Shown: piece after piece, positions 7,286 through 16,158 of the stretch
How positions within the stretch are numbered: position 1 is the stretch's first letter
Layout of the letters: every line of letters starts with the position of its first letter
Program-made: the position numbers and the translations under genes
The notes under the pieces: generated by a model
Told to the model about the DNA's origin: nothing
The model's input: only the letters and a program-made list of their open reading frames with translations
Databases searched by the model: none
NCBI GenBank assembly: GCA_965204545.1
Contig: CBDBFA010000003.1
Coordinates: 1,178,001 to 1,242,000 of the forward strand
Source: JAABVD01 sp965204545
GTDB taxonomy: Bacteria > Verrucomicrobiota > Verrucomicrobiia > Opitutales > UBA2995
Direction: 5' to 3'
Length of the DNA: 64,000 bases

Positions 7286-9388
7286 ATGACCCCAATGACA
7301 CGTCTTATAAGTATACTGGGAACCCTTGCATTTGCGGCAGGATGCGGAGGACCCAAAAGCGAAGACGACGCCACCGCGTCGTCTCCATCCACCAGCCCAA
7401 GACAACCGGTCGATATACCGACGGAAGTCCTCCGATACATGCAAACCAAGGTGTATTTTGGCCCGGAAGTCTTCCAGGATTTGGAGGCTGGCAGAATCAG
7501 CCAGGAAGAAGTCGATAAGCGCGCCGAAGCCGGAGAATTCCCCCCGTTGTTTCGCTTTGCCACTCCCGAAGACATTCCACCGGACCTCACCTGGGAGAAT
7601 GGCATGGACCTGCCCGACCTGGGCAGCCCGAATGCCAAAAAGGGCGGAACGATTTACGATTACATTCGCGATTTTCCCCGTACCCTTCGCACCGTCGGTC
7701 CCGACGCCAGCACCTACTTCCGGGCCTACCTGCTGGACCACATGGCGCTTTCTCTGGGTTCCCGTCATCCCAATGATACCGAGATTACCGAAAACGGATT
7801 TCGTTATTATCCCGAACTGGCCAAGGAGTGGGCCATAGACAAGGAAACCAGGACCGGGTATTTTCGGCTGCATCCCGATGCGACCTGGTCGGATGAAATG
7901 CCCATCACGGCGAACGATTTTCTGTATGCCCTGTATTTCTTTCAATCCGAGCACCTTCAGGCTCCCTGGTACATCAATTACTTCAATCGAAACTTCGCCA
8001 ATATCACCAAATACGACGACCACACCCTTTCCATCACCATCCCCGAGGCAAAACCGGATCTGACCACCCGTCTCCTCGACTTTACCCCCCTTCCCATGCA
8101 TTATTTTGGTGTCCTTGATGAAAATTTTGTCGACACCTACCAATGGAAGTTCGCTCCCACTACCGGTCCCTACGTCATACACGAGAAAGACATCAACAAG
8201 GGTCGGTTCATCCGGTTGACCCGCAACAAGAACTGGTGGGCCAAGGACAGGAAATTTCTGAGAAACCGGTTTAATTTCGACGTCATTCATATCGGTGTCA
8301 TCCGCGAAATCGACAAAGCCCTCGAAGCCTTTTTAAAAGGCGAAATCGATGTATTCAGCCTCAACCTCACGCCCCACTGGCACGATAAAGTGCCCGACCA
8401 TCACGACGCCGTGGCCGGTGGTTACATCCACAAATACACGTTCTACAATGATATACCGAGACCGTCCTTCGGCATCTGGATGAACTTGGCCCAGCCCGTG
8501 ATGGAGGATCCCAATTTGAGAATCGGCCTCCACCACGCCTTCAACTGGAAGAAGGTGATAGATGAATACAGCCGGGGAGATTATGTGCGCATGAATTCAA
8601 ACAGCGAAGGATTTGGTTCCTTCGTAAACCCCGATATCAAAGCCCGTACATTCGACGTGGAAAAAGCCTTGGCATACTTCGCTGAGGCGGGCTTCAAGCA
8701 CCGCAACGACAAGGGGATTCTGGTCGATGATCAGGGCCAGGAATTATCCATTACCCTGACCTCTCCCTACCATACTGCCATGGATATCCTGACCATTCTC
8801 CAGGAAGAAGCGCGCCGGGCCGGAGTCGAAATCAAACTGGATATTCTCGACCTGACTGCCGGCTTCAAGAAGGTCGATGAAAAGAAGCATCAAATGGCAT
8901 TTGCCGGCTTCGGCACCTCCCCGGAAATGTATCCCCGTTATTTCGAATACTACCACTCCACCCAAGCCTTCGACCGAGCCTTCCTCTCGGATGGCTCGGT
9001 CAATCCCGAGCGCAAGACGAAATCGGACACCAATAATATCCAAAGTTTCGCCGATCCGGAAGTGGACCGCCTCATCGAAAAATACCGCGGATCGGAAGGT
9101 GTCGATGAAATGAGGGAGATTGCTTTCCGCATTCAGAAAACAGTCCACGAAAAAGGAAGTTTCATGCCCGCTTACGTGCGCCCCTTCCTCAGGGTCGGAT
9201 CATGGAGATGGATCAAATGGCCCGAAGATTTCAATGCCCGGATAGCCGATCAGTATCTAACCTACTACCTCCATTGGATGGATGAGGATGAAAAAGAGGC
9301 TACCCGAGCGGCCAGGCGTTCCGGTGAAACCTTTCCTCCGGTCATCCAAGTCTTCGACCAGTACAACATTTATAAGGAAACACGCTGA
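7286..9388 (+). CDS. yejA: Peptide-binding lipoprotein of the ABC transporter, YejA type
   Basis: This 700-residue extracellular solute-binding protein (family 5) should capture peptides and deliver them to the YejBE channel. The signal peptide ends in a lipobox (LAFAAGC, Cys near residue 21), so it is a lipoprotein. The family 5 fold is visible in WAIDKETRTGYFRLHPDATW, DFLYALYFF and PDLTTRLLDFTPLPMHYFG, and in NLAQPVMEDPNLRIGLHHAF in the C-terminal lobe. It is longer than typical YejA because of an extra region after the lipobox (residues 22-110). An ATG three codons downstream is an alternative start. It lies third in the operon; the ATPase genes follow after a repeat-filled gap. Confidence 0.92.
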   Translation: MTPMTRLISILGTLAFAAGCGGPKSEDDATASSPSTSPRQPVDIPTEVLRYMQTKVYFGPEVFQDLEAGRISQEEVDKRAEAGEFPPLFRFATPEDIPPDLTWENGMDLPDLGSPNAKKGGTIYDYIRDFPRTLRTVGPDASTYFRAYLLDHMALSLGSRHPNDTEITENGFRYYPELAKEWAIDKETRTGYFRLHPDATWSDEMPITANDFLYALYFFQSEHLQAPWYINYFNRNFANITKYDDHTLSITIPEAKPDLTTRLLDFTPLPMHYFGVLDENFVDTYQWKFAPTTGPYVIHEKDINKGRFIRLTRNKNWWAKDRKFLRNRFNFDVIHIGVIREIDKALEAFLKGEIDVFSLNLTPHWHDKVPDHHDAVAGGYIHKYTFYNDIPRPSFGIWMNLAQPVMEDPNLRIGLHHAFNWKKVIDEYSRGDYVRMNSNSEGFGSFVNPDIKARTFDVEKALAYFAEAGFKHRNDKGILVDDQGQELSITLTSPYHTAMDILTILQEEARRAGVEIKLDILDLTAGFKKVDEKKHQMAFAGFGTSPEMYPRYFEYYHSTQAFDRAFLSDGSVNPERKTKSDTNNIQSFADPEVDRLIEKYRGSEGVDEMREIAFRIQKTVHEKGSFMPAYVRPFLRVGSWRWIKWPEDFNARIADQYLTYYLHWMDEDEKEATRAARRSGETFPPVIQVFDQYNIYKETR

Positions 9389-9552
9389 AGGTCAGTGTTC
9401 AGAGGAAAGAGTTCAGTGACTAGCGACGGCGGCGTGGGCCTCGATCAAGATCAGGATCACGATCAAGATCAAGATCACGATCAAGATCAGGATCACGATG
9501 ATTTACTTGGTGTCCCTTCGTGGAACCAATTTCTAATTTTCTCAATGGCGCC
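9389..9552. repeat. Repeat module inside the peptide transporter operon, with a nine-site GATC array
   Basis: Between the binding protein and the first ATPase gene lies a CAGTGTTCAG/CAGTGACTAG box, then nine GATC sites spaced exactly 6 bp apart (9443-9494) in a GATCAA/GATCAC/GATCAG hexamer array. A module shared with 1045-1095 follows (gatgatttacttggtgtccc, then a TTCTAATT octamer remnant and GGCGCC). No terminator is evident, so the operon may still be transcribed through it. Confidence 0.75.
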
Positions 9553-10569
9553 GTGACAGCCCAGGACGAAAGAGACATCCTCCAGGTGAAAGACCTGGTC
9601 ACCGCCTTCGACACGGATGAAGGGCAGTTGACTGCGGTAGATGGCGTTTCCTTCGAGGTAAAAAGAGGCAAAACCCTGGGGATTGTGGGAGAATCGGGGT
9701 GTGGGAAGAGTGTTACGGCCCTATCCATCATGCGCTTATTGCCTTACCCGATGGGAAAGATCCTGAGCGGAGAAGTCTTGTTCGAGGGCCGGGATCTGAT
9801 CACCGAGCCACCCGATGCGCTATACCGGATACGCGGGGCAGGGATCAGCATGATCTTTCAGGAACCCATGACCGCGCTAAATCCGGTGCACCGCATTGGC
9901 GAACAACTGAGCGAAGTCTACCAGCTTCACTTCAATTCCATCTCCAGGAAGGAGGCCTGGGATCGATCCGTCGACATACTGGCCAAGGTTGGCATTCCTT
10001 CCCCGGAAATTCGAGTTGGGGAATATCCCCACCAACTCTCGGGTGGTATGCGGCAGCGGGTGGTTATCGCCATGGCCCTGGCCCTCAAGCCCAAACTGGT
10101 CATCGCCGACGAACCCACCACGGCCCTCGATGTCACCATTCAGGCCCAGATCCTCGAGCTGATGCATTCACTCCAACGCGAGATGCGCATGTCCATCATC
10201 ATGATCACCCACAACCTGGGGGTAATCGCGGAAACCTGTGACGACGTGGTGGTGATGTATGCCGGCCGCATCGTGGAAATGGGCTCGGTTTATCAAATTT
10301 TTGAAAATCCCCAACACCTCTACACTCGTGGCCTGCTCGATTCCATCCCCCGATTGGAGAATCCTCGCAAGAGCCGGCTGCGAACCATCGAGGGCTTTGT
10401 TCCCGGTTTGCGCGAACTGCCGGCTGGAGCCCGGTTCGCCCCGAGGTCCCCGCACCCCGAAGCCAAATCCTACATGGATTCCGACCGTTACCGGACCGTC
10501 CGCCCCGATCTGGTTAAAGTGGAAGACGGCCACTGGGTGGAAGACGAACCCTGCGTGCGGGTTTTTTGA
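9553..10569 (+). CDS. Peptide ABC transporter ATPase, DppD/OppD-like
   Basis: This 338-residue ATP-binding subunit energises the transporter. It shows Walker A (GESGCGKS), the Q-loop (FQEPMTALNP), the ABC signature (LSGGMRQRV), Walker B (LVIADEPTTALD) and the switch His (MITHNLGV). The C-terminal oligopeptide/dipeptide extension is present (YTRGLLDSIPRL), but the usual Cys residues of its GCxFxxRCP motif are replaced (AGARFAPRSPHPEAKSYM). I use the GTG at 9553. The upstream ATG at 9520 lies inside a repeat module, so its 11 extra codons are probably not native. In E. coli the two ATPases are fused as YejF; here they are separate. Confidence 0.93.
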   Translation: MTAQDERDILQVKDLVTAFDTDEGQLTAVDGVSFEVKRGKTLGIVGESGCGKSVTALSIMRLLPYPMGKILSGEVLFEGRDLITEPPDALYRIRGAGISMIFQEPMTALNPVHRIGEQLSEVYQLHFNSISRKEAWDRSVDILAKVGIPSPEIRVGEYPHQLSGGMRQRVVIAMALALKPKLVIADEPTTALDVTIQAQILELMHSLQREMRMSIIMITHNLGVIAETCDDVVVMYAGRIVEMGSVYQIFENPQHLYTRGLLDSIPRLENPRKSRLRTIEGFVPGLRELPAGARFAPRSPHPEAKSYMDSDRYRTVRPDLVKVEDGHWVEDEPCVRVF

Positions 10570-10582
10570 GGGCATATCCCCC

Positions 10583-11632
10583 ATGCCCGACCCGATAGCA
10601 AATTCCGCTGTGGCAAGCGCCTCCCATCAAAGTGCCGCTCGACCCCCTCTCCTGGAAATCAGAAACCTGAAAATGCATTTCCCGGTCAAGGGGGGTGTCC
10701 TCATGCGTGCAAAAAAAGTTTGCAAGGCGGTGGACGATGTCTCCCTCTCCATCCTCCCGGGTGAAACCCTCGGGTTGGTTGGCGAATCCGGATGCGGCAA
10801 ATCCACCTTGGGCAATTGCGTGGTCAGATTGAACAAACCCACCTCCGGATCCGTTCAATTCAATGGAACCGAGCTGACCCAACTTTCCCGCAAGGCCCTG
10901 AAGCCTTATCGAAAAGATATTCAGATGATCTTTCAGGATCCGGCCGAGTCCCTCAATGCCCGGCATTCCGTAAGAGAGATATTGGAGGAGCCCTTCATCC
11001 TGCACGGAATGGGGGAGGCCGATTCCCGCAGGAGTAAGGTGAATGAACTGTTGGAAAAAGTCGGTTTGCCGGCCAGCGCGGCGGATAAATTTCCCTTCGA
11101 GTTTTCCGGCGGCCAACGCCAGCGCATCGGGATCGCCCGGGCCATTGCCCTCAATCCCAAACTGATTATCTGCGATGAACCGGTTTCGGCTTTGGATGTA
11201 TCGGTGCAAAGTCAGGTCTTGAACTTGTTGCTGGACTTGCAAAAGGCCATGGAACTTTCCTACCTGTTCATTGCCCACGACTTGGCCGTGGTAAAACACA
11301 TCTCCGATCGCATCGCTATCATGTACCTCGGTAAAATCGTCGAGTTGGGTCCGGCCGACGCCATTTACCACCATCCCTATCACGCCTACACCAAAGCCCT
11401 GATTTCCGCTATTCCCATTCCCGATCCCCGAAAAAAGAGTAATCGGATCATTCTCAAAGGCGACGTGCCCTCCCCTATCGATCCACCGGAAGGCTGCGCC
11501 TTTGCCCGCCGCAGTTGGTTGCCCTGCACTGAAGCAGAAGCCCGACAGCCCGGGGTCTTCAAAGAAGTCCGCCCCGGCCATTGGGTGGAACTTCATCCGG
11601 CCACGGTGGAGGATTACCAGGAATTCCTCTAA
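10583..11632 (+). CDS. Peptide ABC transporter ATPase, DppF/OppF-like
   Basis: This 349-residue protein is the second ATPase of the transporter, 13 bp after the first. Motifs seen are Walker A (GESGCGKSTLGN), the Q-loop (IFQDPAESLNARHSV), the signature (FSGGQRQRIGIARA), Walker B (LIICDEPVSALD) and the H-loop (FIAHDLAVVKHI). The N-terminus before the domain (about 25 residues) is Ala/Ser-rich and not conserved-looking. The OppF C-terminal extension has GCAFARRS and PCTEAEA, keeping two of the usual Cys residues. It closes the operon and is followed by a separate aquaporin gene. Confidence 0.93.
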   Translation: MPDPIANSAVASASHQSAARPPLLEIRNLKMHFPVKGGVLMRAKKVCKAVDDVSLSILPGETLGLVGESGCGKSTLGNCVVRLNKPTSGSVQFNGTELTQLSRKALKPYRKDIQMIFQDPAESLNARHSVREILEEPFILHGMGEADSRRSKVNELLEKVGLPASAADKFPFEFSGGQRQRIGIARAIALNPKLIICDEPVSALDVSVQSQVLNLLLDLQKAMELSYLFIAHDLAVVKHISDRIAIMYLGKIVELGPADAIYHHPYHAYTKALISAIPIPDPRKKSNRIILKGDVPSPIDPPEGCAFARRSWLPCTEAEARQPGVFKEVRPGHWVELHPATVEDYQEFL

Positions 11633-11797
11633 CCCGCTAACCTCCCAATCCTGGGTGCTGGATGCTCGTTCGTAACCCCTGTGGTTAATTCATCTTCGCC
11701 AAGCGCCTAAAAAAGAATTGCCTAATATTCGGCAATGGAAGAACCTCTTGCCCGCGCCTCGCGAAAAACCGTACATCGCCGACCACTTGCTTCCAGC

Positions 11798-12472
11798 ATG
11801 AAAGTAACGACCCGCTCCGCTGTAGCCGAAGGTATTGGAACCTTCTTTTTCGTCTTTATCGCGGGCGGTTCCATAATTGTGGACCAAATGACCGACTCCG
11901 GGATAGTCAGCATAGCCATGGCCACCGGATTGGCCCTATCCATTGGGATTACCGCCACTATGAACATTTCGGGCGGACACCTCAATCCCGCCGTAACCAT
12001 TGGTTTTCTCGTGGCCGGAAAAATAGAAATGGTCAAAGCCAGCGCCTACATCCTGGCACAATTGGTCGGCGCGGCCGTGGCCGGATTACTCCTTTTGGCC
12101 TTCTTCCCGGCTGAGGCGGGGTCGGCCGTTCACCTGGGAACGCCCGCTCTGGGAGAAGGAGTTTCATTTACCAAAGGGCTGGGTATCGAAATCGTAACGA
12201 CCTTTTTCCTCATGTTGGCATTTATTGGAACATTGTCCGGAGGAAAAGCCCCCAGCGGCCTGGGTGGCTTCGGGGTCGGCCTCACCGCAGGCCTGATCAT
12301 ACTCGCCACCGGGCCATTGACCGGCGGGGCCATGAATCCGGCCCGCCATTTCGGCACCGCCCTGGCTTCCGGGTATTTCGATAACATCTGGCTTTACTGG
12401 TTGGGACCAATTATCGGCGCAGTGTTGGGCATCAGCCTCCTGCTCAGGGTTTTAAGCCCCAAAAACCCATAG
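11798..12472 (+). CDS. Aquaporin family channel (MIP)
   Basis: This 224-residue protein is a six-helix water or small-solute channel. Both NPA half-helix motifs are intact: ISGGHLNPAVTIGF in the first half and GGAMNPARHFG in the second. The N-terminal helix carries the family Glu (AVAEGIGTFFFVFIAGGS). The Arg after the second NPA (NPAR) of the selectivity filter is present. The absence of the longer loop typical of aquaglyceroporins suggests a water channel (AqpZ-like), but substrate is inferred. The frame is open back to 11735; I prefer the ATG at 11798 because it gives a family-typical N-terminus (MKVTTRSAVAEG). Confidence 0.9.
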   Translation: MKVTTRSAVAEGIGTFFFVFIAGGSIIVDQMTDSGIVSIAMATGLALSIGITATMNISGGHLNPAVTIGFLVAGKIEMVKASAYILAQLVGAAVAGLLLLAFFPAEAGSAVHLGTPALGEGVSFTKGLGIEIVTTFFLMLAFIGTLSGGKAPSGLGGFGVGLTAGLIILATGPLTGGAMNPARHFGTALASGYFDNIWLYWLGPIIGAVLGISLLLRVLSPKNP

Positions 12473-12848
12473 AGGTCGGAGGAAAGAAGAAAGAGTTCAA
12501 TAGTCAGTGACTAGTGTGGTGTCTCTTAAATAATCCATCACAAAAAACCCGGATCTAGAAGAGGTTACGGCATCGCGGGGACGCGATTGCCCTACCATTT
12601 CAAAACGTAAGCGGTAGGGCGGCGGCATCCTTGCCGCACCTGAAAATTTCTCATGCAACGATCTGGTTTTCTCACGGCCAGGCTATTGACGGTGGTGGGA
12701 GCTCGATCAAGATCACGATTTTGAGAAATCTCAGCATGTCAGCATCTCTTCTCATTCCTCATTCCTAATTCCTCATTCCTAATTGGCGCCCCTGGGCGCC
12801 TTTCCCCTCTTGCTTTTTGAAACCTGGCATCCTTTTATCAACGGCACC
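12473..12848. repeat. Intergenic mosaic with one copy of the 142-bp element
   Basis: No gene is supported. The stretch holds a CAGTGACTAGTG box, a 175-bp block (12515-12689) nearly identical to 43509-43683 that includes the 142-bp repeat, a GATCAA/GATCAC pair (12705-12719), octamer repeats (about 12753-12784), and a GGCGCCCCTGGGCGCC hairpin (12785-12800) about 50 bp before the cysE start. Confidence 0.75.
12548..12689 (+). repeat. 142-bp dispersed repeat, copy 1
   Basis: This block matches 21042-21183 and 43542-43683 over the same 142-bp length with only a handful of mismatches and no gaps. It contains three potential hairpins: ATCGCG/CGCGAT, GCCCTACC/GGTAGGGC and GCGGCA/TGCCGC. It has no coding capacity. 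This copy also shares 33 bp of upstream flank with copy 3 but lacks the right end seen in copies 2 and 3. Confidence 0.85.
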
Positions 12849-13640
12849 ATGGCAACCGATGATCCAGTTTGGACCCAACTCCGCAAAGAGGCGGAAGTAA
12901 CCGCAGCCAGGGAAAAGCTGCTCTCCAGCTTCCTGGAGGAGGTCATTTTGAGCCAAATGTCCCTGGAAAGGGCCATCAGTTTCCACCTTGCTCAAAAACT
13001 GGGTTGTCAGAATATACCGTCCATCACGCTGTTTGACCTGTTTTGGCAAATCGCTCGATCGGAGAAAGTTTTTCAGACTGCCATCCGCGCCGATTTGAAT
13101 GCGATTTTCGACCGAGATCCCGCTTCCGACGGCATCCTGGCTCCCTTTCTCTTTTTCAAGGGATTCCATTCGCTTACGGCCTACCGCTTTGGCCACTCCA
13201 TCTGGAAATCCAGCCGCAGGAGCCTGGCCCTTTACCTGCAAAGCCTGATTTCAGAACAGTGGGGAGTGGACATTCATCCCGCCGCCAGATTGGGCCACGG
13301 TATCCTGATCGACCACGCCACCTGTTTGGTCATCGGCGAGACCGCCGTTGTGGGCAATAACGTATCCATACTCCACGACGTGACCCTGGGAGGAACCGGC
13401 AAGGAAAAGGGCGACCGCCATCCCAAAGTCGGACACGGTGTGCTCATCGGGGCCGGGGCCAAGATCCTGGGCAACGTCAGAATCGGAATCGGCGCAAAAA
13501 TCGGCGCCGGCAGCGTGGTGCTCATCGACGTGCCCAACCACCGTTCCGCGGCCGGGGTTCCCGCCCGGATCGTCGGGAAGTGCAGAGTCGACCAACCCGC
13601 CTTGAGCATGGATCATCACTTGCCGGATCCGGTTATTTGA
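12849..13640 (+). CDS. cysE: Serine O-acetyltransferase
   Basis: This 263-residue enzyme transfers acetyl from acetyl-CoA to L-serine, the first step of cysteine synthesis. The N-terminal helical domain (WTQLRKEAEVTAAREKLLSS) is followed by the left-handed beta-helix of hexapeptide repeats (IHPAARLGHGILIDHATCLV, then GETAVVGNNVSILHDVTLGG). The catalytic Asp/His are in DHAT and the region HPKVGHGVLIGAGAKILGN, and the acetyl-CoA loop GTGKEKGDRHP is present. The frame extends upstream to 12783, but that part translates the GGCGCC hairpin module, so I start at the ATG giving MATDDPVW. It stands alone, with the oppositely directed priA downstream. Confidence 0.93.
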   Translation: MATDDPVWTQLRKEAEVTAAREKLLSSFLEEVILSQMSLERAISFHLAQKLGCQNIPSITLFDLFWQIARSEKVFQTAIRADLNAIFDRDPASDGILAPFLFFKGFHSLTAYRFGHSIWKSSRRSLALYLQSLISEQWGVDIHPAARLGHGILIDHATCLVIGETAVVGNNVSILHDVTLGGTGKEKGDRHPKVGHGVLIGAGAKILGNVRIGIGAKIGAGSVVLIDVPNHRSAAGVPARIVGKCRVDQPALSMDHHLPDPVI

Positions 13641-13820
13641 CCGCGACCGGCGAGGTCATGCCTCATTCTTAAATCGTGATCACGATTATTCAGCCTTCAG
13701 CCTTCAGCCTTTCCCTCTCTCCCTCTCTGTGTTCTCTGTGTCCTCTGTGGTTTTTTCCCTTCTCCCCTTTTCAGCCTTTTCCCAATTCCTAATTCCTAAT
13801 TGGCGCGCCTCAGCGCGCCT
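13641..13820. repeat. Repeat module between cysE and priA 3' ends
   Basis: The gap between two converging genes holds a GATCACGATT box (13678), CAGCCTT repeats, a CTCTGTGTTCTCTGTGTCCT box (about 13722-13745), octamer repeats, and a GGCGCGCCTCAGCGCGCC hairpin (13802-13819) that touches the priA stop codon. Confidence 0.75.
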
Positions 13821-16067
13821 TCACGCCAGGTTCACCGGGTTGACATCGAACACGTCCAAAACATCTTCACTCATGGGAAAGTCCTGGCGAAGCGACAGCA
13901 ACACCGGCATGGTCTTGGAAACGTTTTTGGTGAAATACCAGACCTGGTAACGATAGTAGTCCTTGATTTTTTCGATAGGGGCCGGAACCGGTCCGCGAAT
14001 TTCAACCCATCCCAGGTCGGATTCTTCGAGATGCCTCACCCACCGCTCCGCGTAAAACTCCACTTTTTCGGGATTCAGGCCGCGAAACAGGTGGTGGATA
14101 AGGTTTCGGTAGGGAGGATAATTGTGCTCCTTGCGGAGTGCGAGTTCCTCCTCCAGGAATCCATCGAAATCCTCCCGGCGGGCAAACTGGATGGGCCCCA
14201 CCCAGGGGGTAAAGGACTGGACCAGAACTTCCCCCGAAAGATCTCCCCGCCCGGCCCGACCAGCCACCTGCACCAGCAGTTGGAAGGTTCGCTCGTGCGC
14301 CCTGAAATCGGGCAGGTGTAACGAAATATCCGCATCGATGAGGCCGACCAGGGTGACGTTGGGGAAGTCCAACCCCTTGGCGATCATCTGGGTGCCAACC
14401 AGAATATCTATCCTGCCGCGTCGGAAATCGCTGAGAATTTTTCGGAACAGGTTTTTCTTGTTCATGGTATCGGCGTCGATCCGGACGACGGTGGCCCGCG
14501 GCAGGATCTGCTTTACGATCTCCTCGACCTTTTGCGTTCCCGAACCCTTCCATTTGATTTTCGCCGAGCTGCATTCCGGACAACGAAACGGGGCGGAGTC
14601 CTCCTGACCGCACAAATGGCAGATCAGCCTGTTCACCTTGCGGTGAAAAGTGAGTGGTATGCTGCAATGACGGCACTGGGCAACCCATCCGCACTGCGGG
14701 CAAATCATGCTGCGCGAATAGCCGCGACGATTCAGGAACAAGATGGCCTGTTCCCCCTTTTCCACTCGATCGTGCAACATGGAAACCAGAGACCGCGACA
14801 AGGTTACGGCGCGGCGATGGCTGATATACTCCTGTCGCATATCGACGACGTGAACCGTCGGCATGCGACGATTGTCCACGCGGTTGAAAAGGCGATCGCA
14901 CACATATTTTTTCGTGGAAACGTTATAAAGCGATTCCAGGGAAGGAGTGGCGGAACCGAGAACGCAAACCGCATCATTCAGTTTGGCCCGGTATACAGCC
15001 ACGTCGCGGGCGTGATAGCGCGGTGTCTCCTCCTGCTTGTAGGCCGGTTCATGCTCCTCATCCACGATGATGAGCCCCAGGTTGCGCAAAGGGGCGAACA
15101 AAGCCGACCGCGCCCCTACTACCACCCGGGTCTCGCCCGAGGCCAAACTGGTCCAGGCGTCCAACCGCTCCCCATCGCTCAAATGGCTGTGCCAGACCAC
15201 CGTTTTGAAGTTGAACCGGTTGAGCCGCGCCCTGAGCCGACCGACCGTTTGCGGGGTAAGAGCCACCTCCGGCACCAGAAATATAACCGTTTTGCCCGAC
15301 CTGATAACCGGTTGTATGGCCCGCAAGTACACCTCGGTCTTTCCCGATCCCGTCACCCCGTGGAGGAGGTGGACCTTGAACTTCCCATCCCTCAGGCTGG
15401 CGCCGATGGAATCGACGCACCGCCTCTGCTCATTGGTCAACTGAAACTCCTGGTTCTGCGCCTGCTCAACTTCGCCGAAATCATCAGCGTATGCGACCCT
15501 CTCAATCGCCTCCAACACTACCCTGATCAGTCCTTTTTCGACCAAGCCGTTCAAAACGGACAGACTCACCTTGAGCCGTTTTGCCACCAGGCTTTTTTTG
15601 AGCGGTTTAACCTGATCGCCCAAAAACCGGTAGGCCAGGGCCTGTTTGGGCGCTCTCTTCTTCAATGCTTCCCATGCCTCGGATGAGAACTTCCCGTCCA
15701 AAACCAACCGCTTTTCCAGCTTCCGGCCCATCCCCTTCCTCACCACGGCGGGGATGAAGGTTTCGAGCAACCGTTCAAAGCCCGCCCCGTAGTAATCATG
15801 CATCCAATACATCAACGCGGACGATTCCCGGGTCAAAGCCGGGTGGTCCATGACCAGATCGTGTATGTTCTTCAGTTTCTCCGGGGCCATCCGTCCCTTA
15901 TCCGGAAGCTCCATGACGACCCCCAACTCCTGCCGGTTGCGAAGGGGTATGCGCACCAGACACCCTCGCTTCAATTTATCACGCAAAACCGCCGGAACGC
16001 GGTATTCGAGCAGTTTATCAAACCCCCTGATGGGTAGAACGAGGGCGATTTCGGGAGTCCTTGGCAT
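13821..16067 (-). CDS. priA: Primosomal protein N' (replication restart helicase)
   Basis: This 748-residue 3'-5' DNA helicase reloads the replisome at stalled forks. The N-terminal 3'BD domain starts PRTPEIALVLPIRGFDKLLE. Walker A is GVTGSGKTEVYL and the DEAH-type motif is DEEHEPAYKQEETPRY. Eight Cys in the zinc region are intact (CPQC, QCRHC, CHLC, CPEC). Helicase motifs V and VI are GTQMIAKGLDFPNV and LVQVAGRAGRGDLSG. The C-terminus ends two residues after the family's last strand, and a repeat hairpin sits directly after the stop codon. It is divergent from the Fur-family gene, with 91 bp between starts. Confidence 0.96.
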   Translation of the reverse strand: MPRTPEIALVLPIRGFDKLLEYRVPAVLRDKLKRGCLVRIPLRNRQELGVVMELPDKGRMAPEKLKNIHDLVMDHPALTRESSALMYWMHDYYGAGFERLLETFIPAVVRKGMGRKLEKRLVLDGKFSSEAWEALKKRAPKQALAYRFLGDQVKPLKKSLVAKRLKVSLSVLNGLVEKGLIRVVLEAIERVAYADDFGEVEQAQNQEFQLTNEQRRCVDSIGASLRDGKFKVHLLHGVTGSGKTEVYLRAIQPVIRSGKTVIFLVPEVALTPQTVGRLRARLNRFNFKTVVWHSHLSDGERLDAWTSLASGETRVVVGARSALFAPLRNLGLIIVDEEHEPAYKQEETPRYHARDVAVYRAKLNDAVCVLGSATPSLESLYNVSTKKYVCDRLFNRVDNRRMPTVHVVDMRQEYISHRRAVTLSRSLVSMLHDRVEKGEQAILFLNRRGYSRSMICPQCGWVAQCRHCSIPLTFHRKVNRLICHLCGQEDSAPFRCPECSSAKIKWKGSGTQKVEEIVKQILPRATVVRIDADTMNKKNLFRKILSDFRRGRIDILVGTQMIAKGLDFPNVTLVGLIDADISLHLPDFRAHERTFQLLVQVAGRAGRGDLSGEVLVQSFTPWVGPIQFARREDFDGFLEEELALRKEHNYPPYRNLIHHLFRGLNPEKVEFYAERWVRHLEESDLGWVEIRGPVPAPIEKIKDYYRYQVWYFTKNVSKTMPVLLSLRQDFPMSEDVLDVFDVNPVNLA

Positions 16068-16158
16068 AATTTATGGCAATTCCCCAAACATCAAACATTG
16101 ACGCGAGCCAGTTTGTCGCTTCTAATCTCAGAGTCTAGGCAAATTCATTCATCCCCCC

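Noticed and set aside
13821..16067. Long plus-strand frame at 14532-15686 opposite priA
   Set aside because: It is an antisense shadow of priA, whose helicase motifs and eight zinc Cys are intact on the other strand.
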